From Acinetobacter pittii ATCC 19004 = CIP 70.29 (GTDB lineage Bacteria; Pseudomonadota; Gammaproteobacteria; Pseudomonadales; Moraxellaceae), in assembly GCF_000369045.1 (NCBI RefSeq), contig NZ_KB849797.1, forward strand, positions 142,844 to 206,843: a stretch of DNA of 64,000 bases, given 5' to 3'. Made by a program: the position numbers and the translations under genes. Under the pieces are notes generated by a model, which saw nothing but the letters and a program-made list of their open reading frames with translations, searched no databases and was not told the DNA's origin. Shown here piece after piece: positions 28,703-38,967 of this stretch (the first letter of the stretch is position 1; the number at the start of each line of letters is the position of its first letter).

Positions 28703-30037
28703 TTAGCCCATACGGCGAGCTTGCTGTTCTTTCAATAAGTCATCATAAGATACAGCTTTGTCAGTCACTTTAGCACCAGCTAAGATGTGATCAACAACTT
28801 GATCTTCTAATACAACTGCTTCGATTTGAGCACGTTGTTGAGCATCATTTTTGAAGTATTCGATCACTTCAGTTGGATCTTCGTAAGAAGAAGCCATGTC
28901 ATCAATGTAAGCATCAACGCGAGCTTGGTCAACTTCAAGTTTAGCATCAGCTAAAACTTTGCTTACCAATACGCCAAGCTTAACAGAACGCTCTGCTTGT
29001 TCTTTGAACAATTCGTCAGGAAGCATGCTCTTGTCAAAAGATTGCGCGCCTGCACCACCAAATTGTTGAGTGAACTGTTGAACCATTTGTTGACGTTGAC
29101 GGTCAATTTCTTGAGCAACCATTGCAGTTGGAACTTCAACTTCATTCGCAGCAACAAGAGCATCAAAAGCAGCTTGTTTAACTTGGTTACGTAAACCATT
29201 GCGAACTTCACGTTCCATATTCTTACGAACGTCAGCTTTTAACTTCTCAACGCCTTCTTCTTCAGTTACACCGAAGATTTTTAAGAATTCAGCATCAATT
29301 TCTGGAAGTTTAGATTTTTCAACTTGCTTCACAGTGATTTTGAACTGAGCTGCTTTACCAGCCAAGTTTTCAGCTTGGTAATCTTCAGGGAAAGTAACGT
29401 CAATTACTTTCTCTTCACCAGCTTTCATGCCAATGATGCCATCTTCGAAGCCAGGGATCATACGACCTGAACCTAACACAAGTTTAAAGTCTTCAGCAGA
29501 ACCGCCTTCAAACTTCTCACCATCGATAGTGCCTTCAAAGTCAAAAGTCACTTGCATGTCTTTTTTCGCCATACCCTTGGTTACAGCCCAAGTTTGACGT
29601 TGTTTTTGCAAGTTTTCGATCATAGCGTCAACGTCAGCGTCTTTGATTTCAGCTGATTTACGTTCAACTTCTAAGCCGTCAAATGCTTTTACTTCAATTT
29701 CTGGATAAACTTCTACAGTTGCTTCAAAAACTAAAGCGTCTTCTTTATGTTCAACTTTCTCAATGTTCGGCATACCTACCGCATTGATTTTTTCTTGTTG
29801 AATTGCTTCAAAAACGCTATCACGAATGATGTCATTTACAACTTCTTGATAAATGCTTGCACCGTATTCGCGACGAACAACGTTTTCAGGTACTTTACCT
29901 GGACGGAAGCCGTTGATCTTCACAGTTTTGGCAGTGCGCTTCAAACGAGCTTCAAATTGCTCGTTAATACGGCTCGTCGGTACAGACACATTTAAACGAC
30001 GGGCAACGCCCGAAACCGCTTCAGTCGTTACTTGCAT
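28703..30037 (-). CDS. tig: Trigger factor (ribosome-associated chaperone/PPIase)
   Basis: Folds nascent chains at the ribosome exit tunnel. The 444 residues show the N-terminal ribosome-binding domain with the signature [17 protein letters not shown] (residues 44-60), a central FKBP-type PPIase domain (about 150-245, [15 protein letters not shown] and [18 protein letters not shown]) and a long helical C-terminal chaperone arm. Order tig-clpP-clpX is the conserved gammaproteobacterial arrangement. Confidence 0.97.
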   Translation of the reverse strand: MQVTTEAVSGVARRLNVSVPTSRINEQFEARLKRTAKTVKINGFRPGKVPENVVRREYGASIYQEVVNDIIRDSVFEAIQQEKINAVGMPNIEKVEHKEDALVFEATVEVYPEIEVKAFDGLEVERKSAEIKDADVDAMIENLQKQRQTWAVTKGMAKKDMQVTFDFEGTIDGEKFEGGSAEDFKLVLGSGRMIPGFEDGIIGMKAGEEKVIDVTFPEDYQAENLAGKAAQFKITVKQVEKSKLPEIDAEFLKIFGVTEEEGVEKLKADVRKNMEREVRNGLRNQVKQAAFDALVAANEVEVPTAMVAQEIDRQRQQMVQQFTQQFGGAGAQSFDKSMLPDELFKEQAERSVKLGVLVSKVLADAKLEVDQARVDAYIDDMASSYEDPTEVIEYFKNDAQQRAQIEAVVLEDQVVDHILAGAKVTDKAVSYDDLLKEQQARRMG

Positions 30038-30452
30038 GGCTTCCTCGATAAAAATTAGTTAGTAGGAACAGTTTTTAAAAAAGTGCTGTATTATATGACA
30101 ACTTTCAAGATATACAAAATTAACCGATCACTTCATGTAAGTGAAGGACATTATTCTAGTAAATTTCACAGTAATTTTATGATTCTTTAAATATTTTTCA
30201 TAAGTACTTAAGTAAAACTAATTTTTTAGTTATTCTTTATAAATCTAAATTTACAATCATTTTTCATAAATTTATCGCTTTTTAAAACAATTAAACACAA
30301 TCAAATAATTAGCTATTTTTTAATACTAAAACCCATCCAACCTTTCACATTTCCTTCACAATTCTATCGACAAATCCAATTAACACAAACTGTACATATA
30401 AATAAGAATTATTATTATTCGCATAACCTTTATGATTTAAAGTCCTAAAATT
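30038..30452. other. Divergent intergenic region, tig/piuA
   Basis: 415 bases, very AT-rich (30180-30320 especially). It carries the divergent promoters of tig and piuA and the Fur-box-like sequence listed separately. No ORF of note and no RNA gene recognised. Confidence 0.6.
30401..30422 (+). promoter_or_regulatory. Fur-box-like site upstream of piuA
   Basis: AATAAGAATTATTATTATTC closely resembles the overlapping NATWAT hexamers of Fur operators and lies 31-52 bases upstream of the piuA ATG, across the expected promoter. Iron repression of this receptor/hydroxylase pair is well known in relatives. Confidence 0.6.
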
Positions 30453-32741
30453 ATGTCTTTCATCAAAACCCGCAAGAAAATTGTATCGTCTGCAATTGCT
30501 TCTTCTCTCTCTGTGATAGCAACCGCTGCTATCGCACAAGAACAAGTTGAAGTATTAAAAACTATTAATGTGCATGCTGAAGCAAATCAAGCAGAATCAT
30601 TGAAAATAGATCAGTCTGCGAACGCGAAATTTGTAGCTCCGCTAAAAGATACGCCAAAATCGGTGTCAATTCTTTCCCAAAAGCTACTTCAAGAAACGAA
30701 TTCAAATACCCTACTCGAAGCTCTACGCAATGAACCAGGTATTACACTTGGTGCTGGTGAAGGCGGCGTTCCATATACAGATATTCCTTATATTCGTGGT
30801 TATAACGGCCAATCTTCTATTTATGTTGATGGTGTTCGTAATGCAACAGCTCAAACTCGTGACATGTTTGCGATTGAACAAGTTGAAGTCATCAAGGGCT
30901 CAAGCTCTGCTTTAACTGGGGGAAGCGGGATTGGTGGCAGCATTAACCTTATTCCAAAAATTGCCCATGAAGGTAATGTTTATCAAGGATCTGTTGCGGG
31001 TGGTACAGACAACTACCGTCATATTCAGCTTGATGCCAACAAAGACTTTGGCAATGGTGTTGCTGGCCGTGTTGTTGTTATGGGCCATGAAAATGACAAA
31101 CCTGGTCAAAGTAATGGAGCCGAATACGCTCGTGTTGGTATTGCACCGAGCCTAGCGCTCGGCTTAGGTTCTGCAAACCGAGCTACATTAAGCTATTACT
31201 TCTTAAAAAGTAATGATGAACCTGATTCAGGTATTCCATTCAATAACCCAAACCTTGTTAATAATGATGGTACACCGAAATCAAATGTTCCTGCTGGTGC
31301 AGAAAAAGGAGATGGTAAGCCTGTCGCTGTTAAGCAAGGAGCATATTATGGTTGGAAAGCGCGTGATTTCGACAAACGCGAAAACCATATTGGCTCATTG
31401 AAGTTAGAACATGACTTTAATGATGATCTAACACTTAGTAACACAGCAAGCTATAGCCGCTCTAAAGCAGACTATATCTACACTAACCCAGATGACTCTA
31501 AGAGCAACATTTATAAAAATCAAGTTTGGCGCCGTGTTACACAATCTATTCGTGAAACAGAAGCGTTCACAGATCAACTATCTTTAGCCGGGAAACTTCA
31601 AACTGGTCAGCTTACACATAGTTTTAATGTAGGTGCTGAATATAGTCGTGAAGAGACTGAACGTGGCTCATATAACATCATCTACCCTGGTTATAAGGGA
31701 ACAACGACAACTGGCTTTGATAATACGTGTAAAAATAATGATGGGTGGTGTACCAGTTTAACAAATCCATCTGGGAATGCCCCATGGTTAGGTTCATTAA
31801 CAACGAATCCAAAACAAAGAACATCAACCAATGAAACAGTATCAATTTATGCTTTAGATAGCATTGAATTCAATAAATACTGGTTGCTCAATTTAGGTGC
31901 GCGTTGGGATAAATTCGATTCAGAGTTAAAGTTCAATAAGGACTACATAAGTGGTAACACTACTACGCCTGCTGGAACTGTGTATACCAATGACTCTGAT
32001 TTCTTCTCGTATCAAGCTGGCGTAGTATTCCGTCCAACTGAACATGGCAGTATTTATGCAAGCTATGCTACCGCTGCTAACCCAGTAGGTATGGATGCTG
32101 ATATTGATGGCCTGTCTGCATCGAATCAGGCTTTAGATCCAGAAAAAGCTCGTACTTACGAAGTGGGAACAAAATGGAGCCTTTGGGAAAATCGCGCGAA
32201 TGTTACAGCCGCAATTTTCCGTACCGAAAAGCAAAATACGCGTATTGCAGTTGATGCAAACACCACAACTAATGCTGGTGAAAGTAAAGTTGATGGTTTT
32301 GAGCTTGGTTTAACTGGTCATATTACCGATAAATGGGAAATGGCTGTAGGTTATAGCTATCTTGATAGTGAAGTTGAAAAAGCTGCCTACAATGCTGTTG
32401 CTCAAGAAGGCAAACCTCTACCATTCGTTGCAAAAAATAGTGCAAGCTTATGGACCACTTATAAAGTTCTACCAAAACTAACCGTAGGTGCAGGTGCACA
32501 ATACCGTGACCAAGTGTATGCAAACACAAATCCAAATACCGCATTGACTTCAACCAAAATCTTACCTGCATTCACTATTTACAATGCAATGGTTCAGTAC
32601 AAAGTTGATGAAAATGTAGATCTACAATTAAATGTTAATAATATTTCTGACAAACGTTACTTTACTAGTGCCCATGCAGCTCATTATGCAAATGAGGGTG
32701 AAGGTCGTAACGCAGTGTTAGCAATTAACTTTAAATATTAA
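30453..32741 (+). CDS. piuA: TonB-dependent siderophore receptor PiuA
   Basis: Outer-membrane ferric-siderophore receptor. The 762 residues have a signal peptide (ending ATAAIAQ, about 29 residues), a TonB-box-like segment (EVLKTINVHA), a plug domain (about 60-165, with PKSVSILSQKLLQE, IYVDGVRNATAQTRDMF and IEVIKG-type QVEVIKGSSSALTG) and a 22-stranded barrel ending in the aromatic NAVLAINFKY. The neighbouring PKHD-type hydroxylase gene is the classic PiuC partner, which supports PiuA rather than another receptor. In A. baumannii, PiuA is a known uptake route for catechol siderophore-antibiotic conjugates such as cefiderocol. The ORF looks intact. Confidence 0.88.
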   Translation: MSFIKTRKKIVSSAIASSLSVIATAAIAQEQVEVLKTINVHAEANQAESLKIDQSANAKFVAPLKDTPKSVSILSQKLLQETNSNTLLEALRNEPGITLGAGEGGVPYTDIPYIRGYNGQSSIYVDGVRNATAQTRDMFAIEQVEVIKGSSSALTGGSGIGGSINLIPKIAHEGNVYQGSVAGGTDNYRHIQLDANKDFGNGVAGRVVVMGHENDKPGQSNGAEYARVGIAPSLALGLGSANRATLSYYFLKSNDEPDSGIPFNNPNLVNNDGTPKSNVPAGAEKGDGKPVAVKQGAYYGWKARDFDKRENHIGSLKLEHDFNDDLTLSNTASYSRSKADYIYTNPDDSKSNIYKNQVWRRVTQSIRETEAFTDQLSLAGKLQTGQLTHSFNVGAEYSREETERGSYNIIYPGYKGTTTTGFDNTCKNNDGWCTSLTNPSGNAPWLGSLTTNPKQRTSTNETVSIYALDSIEFNKYWLLNLGARWDKFDSELKFNKDYISGNTTTPAGTVYTNDSDFFSYQAGVVFRPTEHGSIYASYATAANPVGMDADIDGLSASNQALDPEKARTYEVGTKWSLWENRANVTAAIFRTEKQNTRIAVDANTTTNAGESKVDGFELGLTGHITDKWEMAVGYSYLDSEVEKAAYNAVAQEGKPLPFVAKNSASLWTTYKVLPKLTVGAGAQYRDQVYANTNPNTALTSTKILPAFTIYNAMVQYKVDENVDLQLNVNNISDKRYFTSAHAAHYANEGEGRNAVLAINFKY

Positions 32742-32846
32742 TCCTAAATCCCATAATATTTTTATGGATTTCATTTAGTTTCCTATAAAATAGCCTCATC
32801 ATGAGGCTATTTTTACAAATAGAATATATCTTAAAAGGTGTTTGCC

Positions 32847-33530
32847 GTGATTCATCATATCCCCAATGTTTTAAGCAAAGAGCAAGTTGCCGAGTTTCGT
32901 AAGCTCATGGAAGATGCCAATTGGGTAGGTGGGAAAGTGACTGCCGGCACCTTGTCTGCTTCTGTGAAAAGAAATCAGCAACTCTCAGAACAAGATCCCC
33001 TTACTCATCATTTAAGTGATCTTGTCATCAAAGCAATTTGGCAAAATCCAGTGTTTCAGGCCGCAGCCCTACCCCACAAAATTATTCCACCACTTTTTAA
33101 TCGTTATGATGAACATGAAAGCTTTGGTTTCCATGTAGATAACTCGATTCGCCTTATCCGTGGAACTTCTGAACAGCTACGCACTGATTTATCTTGCACA
33201 TTATTTTTAAGTGAACCAGATGAATATGAAGGTGGTGACCTAGTGATTGAAGACACTTATGGTTATCACGAAGTTAAATTACCGGCAGGTGATGTCGTGC
33301 TCTACCCGTCTACTAGCCTGCACGAAGTCAGTAGCATTACCACAGGTACTCGTTTTGCTTCTTTTTTCTGGGTACAAAGTTTGGTCCGTGACGATAGTAA
33401 ACGTCATCTTTTATTTAATCTTGATGAGAGCATTCGAGAACTACGTAAATCACACGGCGATAACTATTCAGAAGTCATGAAGCTGACCAACATTTATCAT
33501 AATTTAATCCGTATGTGGTCAGAACTGTAA
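32847..33530 (+). CDS. piuC: Fe(II)/2-oxoglutarate-dependent PKHD-type hydroxylase PiuC
   Basis: Cytoplasmic iron/2-oxoglutarate dioxygenase of the PKHD/P4Hc type, usually paired with PiuA-like receptors; the substrate is not established. The 227-residue product starts at GTG 32847, seven bases after AAGGTG; another GTG at 32838 overlaps that ribosome binding site. The iron ligands are HxD in FGFHVDNSI and the distal His in STSLHEVSS, with the 2-oxoglutarate Arg in GTRFASFFWVQS. A C-terminal helical region ends MWSEL. It is 105 bases downstream of piuA in the same direction. Confidence 0.9.
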   Translation: MIHHIPNVLSKEQVAEFRKLMEDANWVGGKVTAGTLSASVKRNQQLSEQDPLTHHLSDLVIKAIWQNPVFQAAALPHKIIPPLFNRYDEHESFGFHVDNSIRLIRGTSEQLRTDLSCTLFLSEPDEYEGGDLVIEDTYGYHEVKLPAGDVVLYPSTSLHEVSSITTGTRFASFFWVQSLVRDDSKRHLLFNLDESIRELRKSHGDNYSEVMKLTNIYHNLIRMWSEL

Positions 33531-33768
33531 CTATATTTATTTTTGCCTTTTTAAGAGCAGATAATCTTTTTTACCTTAATAAGGCAAAAATATGAAAATT
33601 ATTTCCCACAAAAAACAAAACAGCGCAAAATTAGAAAATTATTTTCTAAACAACTTAACTAAAATTATGATAAGAATTTTGCACAAGGTGTAATCATTGT
33701 TTAGATGTGATATATCTAAATAACAAGATTACCTGCAAACCACCAAACTTATTATTTCACGGTCTAGA

Positions 33769-33852
33769 GATGAAAACGAATTACTTGTTTGCCCCGCCTA
33801 CTCAAGCAAGACATCATCTGCAACTCCTGATGCTGCGCCAAGCGCGCGTATA
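33769..33852 (+). CDS. Probable leucine leader peptide of leuA
   Basis: A 27-codon ORF beginning ATGAAAACG, 136 bases upstream of leuA. The C-terminal half reads HHLQLLMLRQARV and has four Leu codons within six residues (CTG, CTC, CTG, CTG). Leader peptides rich in the end-product amino acid are the sensor of ribosome-mediated attenuation in leu operons. The ribosome binding site is weak. The following hairpins are listed separately. It is a small ORF, called by position and composition, with no database support. Confidence 0.6.
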
Positions 33853-33879
33853 AAAATTTTGTCTGCTTTTTAAAGCAGC
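33830..33879 (+). promoter_or_regulatory. Candidate attenuator structures before leuA
   Basis: The hairpin CTGCTTT/AAAGCAG (33862-33868 with 33871-33877) competes with an alternative pairing of TGCTGC (33830-33835, inside the leader peptide) with GCAGCA (33874-33879). The two share bases, so they exclude each other, as expected of an attenuator. A clear T run is missing, so classical intrinsic termination is not obvious. Confidence 0.4.
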
Positions 33880-33988
33880 ACTTTGAAATTCCCTTTAATT
33901 TTTCTGAATTAGATACCATATATTAAGTAGAGACGTTGCCTTTTAAATATATCCAGAGCAACCGCGCTACGAGACAAGGAGTTTTCTC

Positions 33989-35686
33989 ATGATGTTGGCT
34001 GACCCTAGCAAAAAATACCGCCGTATGTACCAGCGTGTGGATTTACCAGATCGCCAATGGCCAAATAAAGAAATTACAAAAGCGCCAATCTGGATGAGTA
34101 CGGATTTACGTGACGGTAACCAAGCAATTTTTGAACCAATGAATATGGAACAAAAATTCAAAATGTTCAAAATGCTTGTGAAAATTGGTTTTAAGCATAT
34201 TGAAATTGGTTTCCCTTCTGCATCTCAAATTGACTTCGATTTTACTCGCATGTTGATCGAAGAAAATCATATTCCTGATGACGTATACATTGAAGTTTTG
34301 GTTCAAGCACGTGACCATTTAATTGAACGTACTTTTGAATCTTTGGCAGGCGCTAAACGAGCGATTGTACATATTTATAACTCGAACTCTCCAACCTTCC
34401 GTCAAAAGGTGTTGAATGTAGATGTTGATGGCGCAAAACAATTAGCAATTAATGCTGCTCAAAAAGTTAAAGAGTATGCGGCGCAATATCCTCAAACAGA
34501 CTGGATTTTCCAATACAGCCCAGAATGTTTCTCTGCAACTGAATTAGAAGTCGCTAAAGATGTCTGTGATGCCGTCACAGAAATCTGGGATGCACGTCCA
34601 GATCATAAAGTGATTTTAAACTTGCCAGCGACTGTAGAAGTTTCTACACCAAATGTTTATGCAGACCAAATTGAATGGATGCATCGTAATTTGGCGCGTC
34701 GTGATGGCGTAATCATTTCTGTTCACTGCCACAATGACCGCGGCTGTGGTATTGCTGCATCAGAACTTGCCATTATGGCGGGTGCTGACCGTGTTGAAGG
34801 CTGTGTGTTCGGTAATGGTGAACGTACAGGTAACGTTGACGTTGCAGCAATTGCATTGAACATGTATACCCAAGGTGTAGCGCCAGAGTTAGATTTTTCT
34901 AATATTAATGAAGTGATTGCAACGGTTGAAGAATGTACTGGTTTACCTGTACACCCTCGTCATCCATATGCAGGTGATTTGGTATTTACTGCATTCTCTG
35001 GTTCACATCAGGATGCGATCAAAAAAGGCTTCGAATACCAGAAAAACGAAGAAATCTGGGATATGCCTTACTTGCCAATCGACCCGAAAGACTTGGGTCG
35101 CGACTATGATGCTGTAATTCGTGTAAATAGCCAGTCTGGTAAAGGCGGTATCGCTTACTTATTAGAATCAAACTACAACGTTGTATTACCACGTCGTTTG
35201 CAAATCGAATTCAGTCAGGTTGTTCAACAATATGCTGATGAGAACGGTACAGAAATTAATGCTAAAGAAATCTGGACCTTATTTAAAGATGCGTATGTTG
35301 ATGTGAAGAATCATCATTACACAGTCAAACACTACAAGTTATCTGACATTAATGGCACTCAAATTATCGAACTTGATATTGATGTCGAAGGTGAAACACA
35401 ACAACTTCGTGGTGAAGGTAATGGACCAATCTCTGCGTTCTTAAATGCACTTCAATTACCAATTGACGTATTGAACTATGAAGAACGTAGTATTAGTTCT
35501 GGTGCAAATGCCAAAGCATTAACCTTAATTGAACTTCAAGTAAAAGGTACAGGTAAAGGTTCATTTGGTGCCGGTGTTCATGACAATACAGTCACCTCAT
35601 CCATTGAAGCAATTATTGCGTGTACCAACCGTTTGATTGATCAAGGTGTTTTAAGTACAGATCAGGTTGTTGCCGCCGCTGTTTAA
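33989..35686 (+). CDS. leuA: 2-isopropylmalate synthase (type 2 LeuA)
   Basis: Condenses acetyl-CoA with 2-oxoisovalerate, the first committed step of leucine synthesis. At 565 residues this is the longer LeuA class. It has a DRE-TIM barrel (metal-binding [10 protein letters not shown] near residue 40 and the distal HCHNDRGCG) and a C-terminal LeuA dimer/regulatory domain that binds leucine for feedback inhibition ([26 protein letters not shown]). AAGGAG lies seven bases before the ATG. Upstream lies the putative leader peptide. Downstream is a strong terminator, so it is monocistronic. Confidence 0.95.
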   Translation: MMLADPSKKYRRMYQRVDLPDRQWPNKEITKAPIWMSTDLRDGNQAIFEPMNMEQKFKMFKMLVKIGFKHIEIGFPSASQIDFDFTRMLIEENHIPDDVYIEVLVQARDHLIERTFESLAGAKRAIVHIYNSNSPTFRQKVLNVDVDGAKQLAINAAQKVKEYAAQYPQTDWIFQYSPECFSATELEVAKDVCDAVTEIWDARPDHKVILNLPATVEVSTPNVYADQIEWMHRNLARRDGVIISVHCHNDRGCGIAASELAIMAGADRVEGCVFGNGERTGNVDVAAIALNMYTQGVAPELDFSNINEVIATVEECTGLPVHPRHPYAGDLVFTAFSGSHQDAIKKGFEYQKNEEIWDMPYLPIDPKDLGRDYDAVIRVNSQSGKGGIAYLLESNYNVVLPRRLQIEFSQVVQQYADENGTEINAKEIWTLFKDAYVDVKNHHYTVKHYKLSDINGTQIIELDIDVEGETQQLRGEGNGPISAFLNALQLPIDVLNYEERSISSGANAKALTLIELQVKGTGKGSFGAGVHDNTVTSSIEAIIACTNRLIDQGVLSTDQVVAAAV

Positions 35687-35704
35687 TTTAAAAAAAGACT
35701 TTGG

Positions 35705-35738
35705 AAAGGATACCTAGCTTGGTATCCTTTCTTTTTAT
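35705..35738 (+). terminator. Terminator of leuA
   Basis: Perfect 10-bp stem AAAGGATACC/GGTATCCTTT with a 6-base loop followed by CTTTTT. It lies inside the extended reading frame upstream of metX and argues against a metX start before it. Confidence 0.9.
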
Positions 35739-35769
35739 TCCTGAAAGATTTAAAAGGCGAAATGTTCCC

Positions 35770-36930
35770 GTGTCTTTTCCAGCTGATTCAGTGGGGTTAG
35801 TCACTCCGCAAAAGTTCCAATTTGAAGAACCATTACACCTTGAATGTGATCGTGTTTTGCCACGTTTTGAACTAATGGTCGAAACTTACGGCACTTTAAA
35901 TGCTGATAAATCAAATGCAATTTTAATCTGTCATGCTCTTTCCGGACATCATCATGCAGCGGGTTATCACCACGAAGATGATAAAAAAGCTGGATGGTGG
36001 GATAGTTGTATTGGCCCGGGTAAGGCAATTGATACGAATAAGTTTTTTGTAGTTTCGCTAAATAATATTGGTGGCTGTAATGGCTCAACTGGCCCGACCT
36101 CACCAAATCCTGAAAATGATAACCGTCCTTATGGACCTGATTTTCCATTAGTAACGGTACGCGACTGGGTTAAAACTCAGGCCATGCTTTCTGACCGTTT
36201 GGGTGTAGATGTCTGGTATGCAGTGGTCGGTGGATCATTAGGAGGCATGCAAGCACTACAATGGTCAGTAGACTACCCTGACCGCCTACAAAAATGTGTG
36301 ATTATTGCCAGCGCACCAAAACTTTCAGCACAAAATATTGCATTTAACGAAGTGGCACGTCAGTCAATTCTGTCTGATCCAGACTTCCATCATGGTCGTT
36401 ACTTAGAAAATGATAGCTATCCGAAACGCGGACTAATTTTGGCTCGCATGGTCGGTCATATCACCTATCTTTCAGAAGAAGCCATGAAACAAAAATTTGG
36501 CCGTGATTTAAAATCTGGCAAATTTATGTACGGTTTTGATGTCGAGTTTCAGGTCGAAAGCTATTTACGTTATCAAGGTGAACAGTTCAGCCGTAACTTT
36601 GATGCCAATACTTATCTCATCATGACTAAAGCTTTAGATTACTTTGACCCATCACGTGAGTACGGTCATTCTTTAACTGAAGCGATGGGTAAAACTAAAT
36701 GCCAGTTCCTTATTGTCTCGTTCACAACTGACTGGCGTTTTGCACCAAGCCGCTCACAAGAAATTGTAGATGCACTTATTACCAATCATAAGCCAGTAAG
36801 CTATCTCGACATTGATGCTGAACAAGGCCATGACTCGTTCTTATTCCCGATTCCACTGTATGTCAAAACCATGCGCGCTTTCTTAGGCGGTGAAGAACAC
36901 TTAAAATCGACATCACTGGAGGCAAGCTAA
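35770..36930 (+). CDS. metX: Homoserine O-acetyltransferase MetX
   Basis: Alpha/beta-hydrolase-fold acyltransferase that activates homoserine for methionine synthesis. The 386 residues from the GTG at 35770 start with the expected [13 protein letters not shown]. The open frame extends to 35701, but that part covers the leuA terminator. The nucleophile elbow is [12 protein letters not shown], with [12 protein letters not shown] and the final catalytic Asp/His in EQGHDSFLF. It overlaps the metW start (TAATG). MetX-MetW pairing is a conserved arrangement. Confidence 0.95.
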   Translation: MSFPADSVGLVTPQKFQFEEPLHLECDRVLPRFELMVETYGTLNADKSNAILICHALSGHHHAAGYHHEDDKKAGWWDSCIGPGKAIDTNKFFVVSLNNIGGCNGSTGPTSPNPENDNRPYGPDFPLVTVRDWVKTQAMLSDRLGVDVWYAVVGGSLGGMQALQWSVDYPDRLQKCVIIASAPKLSAQNIAFNEVARQSILSDPDFHHGRYLENDSYPKRGLILARMVGHITYLSEEAMKQKFGRDLKSGKFMYGFDVEFQVESYLRYQGEQFSRNFDANTYLIMTKALDYFDPSREYGHSLTEAMGKTKCQFLIVSFTTDWRFAPSRSQEIVDALITNHKPVSYLDIDAEQGHDSFLFPIPLYVKTMRAFLGGEEHLKSTSLEAS

Positions 36931-37523
36931 TGCGTATTGATCAACAACTGGCAGAAAAGTGGATTAAACCCGGCTCAAGCGTACTCGACTTAGGGTGTGG
37001 TGACGGTGAATTACTCGCTCATATGAGCCAAAAGCATCAAATTCGTGCTTATGGTTTAGAAATTGATCAAGAAAAGATTGCAATTGCCGTCAGTCGCGGG
37101 TTAAATATTATTCAACAAGATTTGAATCTCGGCTTAAGCCGCTTTGCAGACCAGTCCTTTGACTATGTGGTTATGGCACAAGCTTTGCAAGCCGTAGATG
37201 CACCCGATGTTTTATTAAGGGACATGGTGCGTGTGGGTAAACAGGCAATTATTACTTTTCCAAACTTTGCGCATTGGAAGACTCGCTCTTTTCTTGCATT
37301 AAAAGGAATGATGCCTGTATCGGATGCTCTACCATATATGTGGTATAACACCCCCAACATTCATTTATGTACATTTAAAGATTTCGAAGCACTATGTGCT
37401 GAAAATCAGATACAAATTATTAATCGACTCGCCGTCAATGGAAATCAGCAGGGAAGCCTGTTAAGCAAACATGTTCCGAATTTGTTTGGTGAAGTCGCTA
37501 TTTATCGAGTGAGTGCACTATGA
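36930..37523 (+). CDS. metW: Methionine biosynthesis protein MetW
   Basis: SAM-methyltransferase-like protein that accompanies MetX and forms a complex with it in several bacteria. The 197 residues contain VLDLGCGDGELLAHM (motif I) and later FPNFAHWKTRSFLALKG and the MetW-specific YNTPNIHLCTFKDFEALC segment. It starts one base before the end of metX (translational coupling) and overlaps the next gene by four bases, so metX, metW and the Sel1 gene are co-translated. Confidence 0.95.
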   Translation: MRIDQQLAEKWIKPGSSVLDLGCGDGELLAHMSQKHQIRAYGLEIDQEKIAIAVSRGLNIIQQDLNLGLSRFADQSFDYVVMAQALQAVDAPDVLLRDMVRVGKQAIITFPNFAHWKTRSFLALKGMMPVSDALPYMWYNTPNIHLCTFKDFEALCAENQIQIINRLAVNGNQQGSLLSKHVPNLFGEVAIYRVSAL

Positions 37524-38107
37524 AAAAGACATTATTTAGCACACTATTTGCAGGACTGCTAAGTATGCAGGCTCATGCAGATTATATCGCCCAGCCACAA
37601 TCGGTTGCGAGTCAGGCTGCACGTTTTTCAACAATGGGGATTAACGATCTTCAGAAAGCAGCAAAGGCTGGTCAAGCAGGCGCGCAATTTTACCTTGGTA
37701 CACACTATCAATATGGTAAAGACGTAGCAAAAGATGACAAACAGGCTTTCGCATGGTTTAAAGCAGCAGCTGATCAAGGTTTATCACCAGCACAATTAAA
37801 CGTAGGCCGCATGTATGCCGATGGTATTGGTGTTAAAAAAGATGAGTCTATGGCTCGTAAATACTTTGAAAAAGCAGCAAGCAATGGTGATAACCGTGCA
37901 AGCTATAACCTTGCGATGATGGAAGAGCAAAAGAAAAACTACGTTGGTGCTTACCAATGGTATGAGCTTTCAACTCGTGATGGCATGCTCGACAATAAAG
38001 TGATTAGCCTATCTGAAGGTAAGAAAACTGCTCTAGCAGCGAACTTAACTCAAGAACAAATCCGTACAGCACGTGACCGTGCGGACAAATGGATTCAAGC
38101 ACAATAA
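37520..38107 (+). CDS. Secreted Sel1-repeat protein
   Basis: The 195-residue product starts with a signal peptide (KKTLFSTLFAGLLSMQAHA, cleaved before DYIAQ). It then has Sel1-type repeats of 36 residues (AGAQFYLGTHYQYGKDVAKD, SPAQLNVGRMYADGIGVKKD, NRASYNLAMMEEQKKN). Such proteins are periplasmic adaptors; the partner is unknown. The ATG overlaps the metW stop by four bases, so its position in the metX-metW transcript is clear, but I see no link to methionine. Confidence 0.85.
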   Translation: MKKTLFSTLFAGLLSMQAHADYIAQPQSVASQAARFSTMGINDLQKAAKAGQAGAQFYLGTHYQYGKDVAKDDKQAFAWFKAAADQGLSPAQLNVGRMYADGIGVKKDESMARKYFEKAASNGDNRASYNLAMMEEQKKNYVGAYQWYELSTRDGMLDNKVISLSEGKKTALAANLTQEQIRTARDRADKWIQAQ

Positions 38108-38138
38108 TAACGGTTCATCCGTAAAAAACCTTACTCGA

Positions 38139-38177
38139 CTAAAGCCACTTTGTATGCTCTACAAGGTGGCTTTAGTT
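38139..38177 (+). terminator. Long hairpin after the Sel1 gene
   Basis: 15-bp stem CTAAAGCCACTTTGT with one G-T wobble against its complement. The T tract after it is short, so termination strength is uncertain. Confidence 0.65.
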
Positions 38178-38281
38178 TAGGTTATCCTATTTTATATTCT
38201 ATTTGTTTTCCTCTATATCCCCTTCCAAAAAACACGTAACATAACTGCTGTTCGATATTAGCTATAAAGTTTGGTTTTATT

Positions 38282-38908
38282 ATGTCTACCCCACATTGGT
38301 TTGATCAGGGCAGTTTAGTTCTTGCCAGCAATAACAAAGGTAAAGTCGCAGAGTTTGAAAAACTTTTTGAACAGCTTAAGTTACCAGTAGAAATTATTCC
38401 TCAAGGTCGCCTTAATATTCCTGATGCAATTGAAGATGGTTTAAGCTTTATTGAAAATGCCATTATTAAAGCTCGTCATGCCTCTAAAATTTCAGGTAAA
38501 CCTGCTATGGCTGACGACTCTGGTATTTGTGTACCAGTCTTAGGCGGCGCACCTGGTATTTATTCAGCACGCTATGCTGGAGAACATGGTGACGATGCAG
38601 CAAATAATGCGAAATTATTAAATGACCTTTTACCCTATCGTAAAAATGGTGAAGTAATTGAAGGTATGTTTGTATGCGTACTTGCTTTAGTGACGCATGC
38701 TGAAGATCCTTTACCACAAATTTTCCAAGGCATCTGGCACGGTGAAATTTTAGAAGCTGCACGAGGCGAAAATGGCTTTGGTTATGACCCATTGTTCTGG
38801 TTGCCTGAGCTACAAGTGTCTAGCGCTGAATTGTCTAAAGAAGACAAGAATAAGATTAGTCATCGTGGGCAAGCGATGCAGTTATTTAAAGAGAGCTTAC
38901 AGAAGTAA
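38282..38908 (+). CDS. rdgB: XTP/dITP diphosphatase RdgB (Ham1 family)
   Basis: Removes non-canonical purine triphosphates (dITP, XTP) from the nucleotide pool. The 208 residues have the N-terminal nucleotide-binding signature LVLASNNKGKVAEFEKLF, the catalytic ADDSGICVPVLGGAPGIYSARYAGEHGDD and the C-terminal GENGFGYDPLFWLPE and SHRGQAMQ. Length fits the family. It stands behind the Sel1 terminator with its own promoter region of 174 bases. Confidence 0.96.
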   Translation: MSTPHWFDQGSLVLASNNKGKVAEFEKLFEQLKLPVEIIPQGRLNIPDAIEDGLSFIENAIIKARHASKISGKPAMADDSGICVPVLGGAPGIYSARYAGEHGDDAANNAKLLNDLLPYRKNGEVIEGMFVCVLALVTHAEDPLPQIFQGIWHGEILEAARGENGFGYDPLFWLPELQVSSAELSKEDKNKISHRGQAMQLFKESLQK

Positions 38909-38967
38909 GCTGATCACATGGCCACAATATGCAGCGTTAGAATATATTAAACTTTGTATAGGCAGAC

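Noticed and set aside
33540..33590. Inverted repeat TTTTTGCCTT/AAGGCAAAAA after piuC as a terminator
   Set aside because: The loop is 31 bases and no T run follows on the plus strand. It may be chance in AT-rich DNA.
35701..35769. Longer metX starting at TTG 35701
   Set aside because: The extension spans the strong leuA terminator (35705-35738). The GTG at 35770 gives the normal N-terminus.
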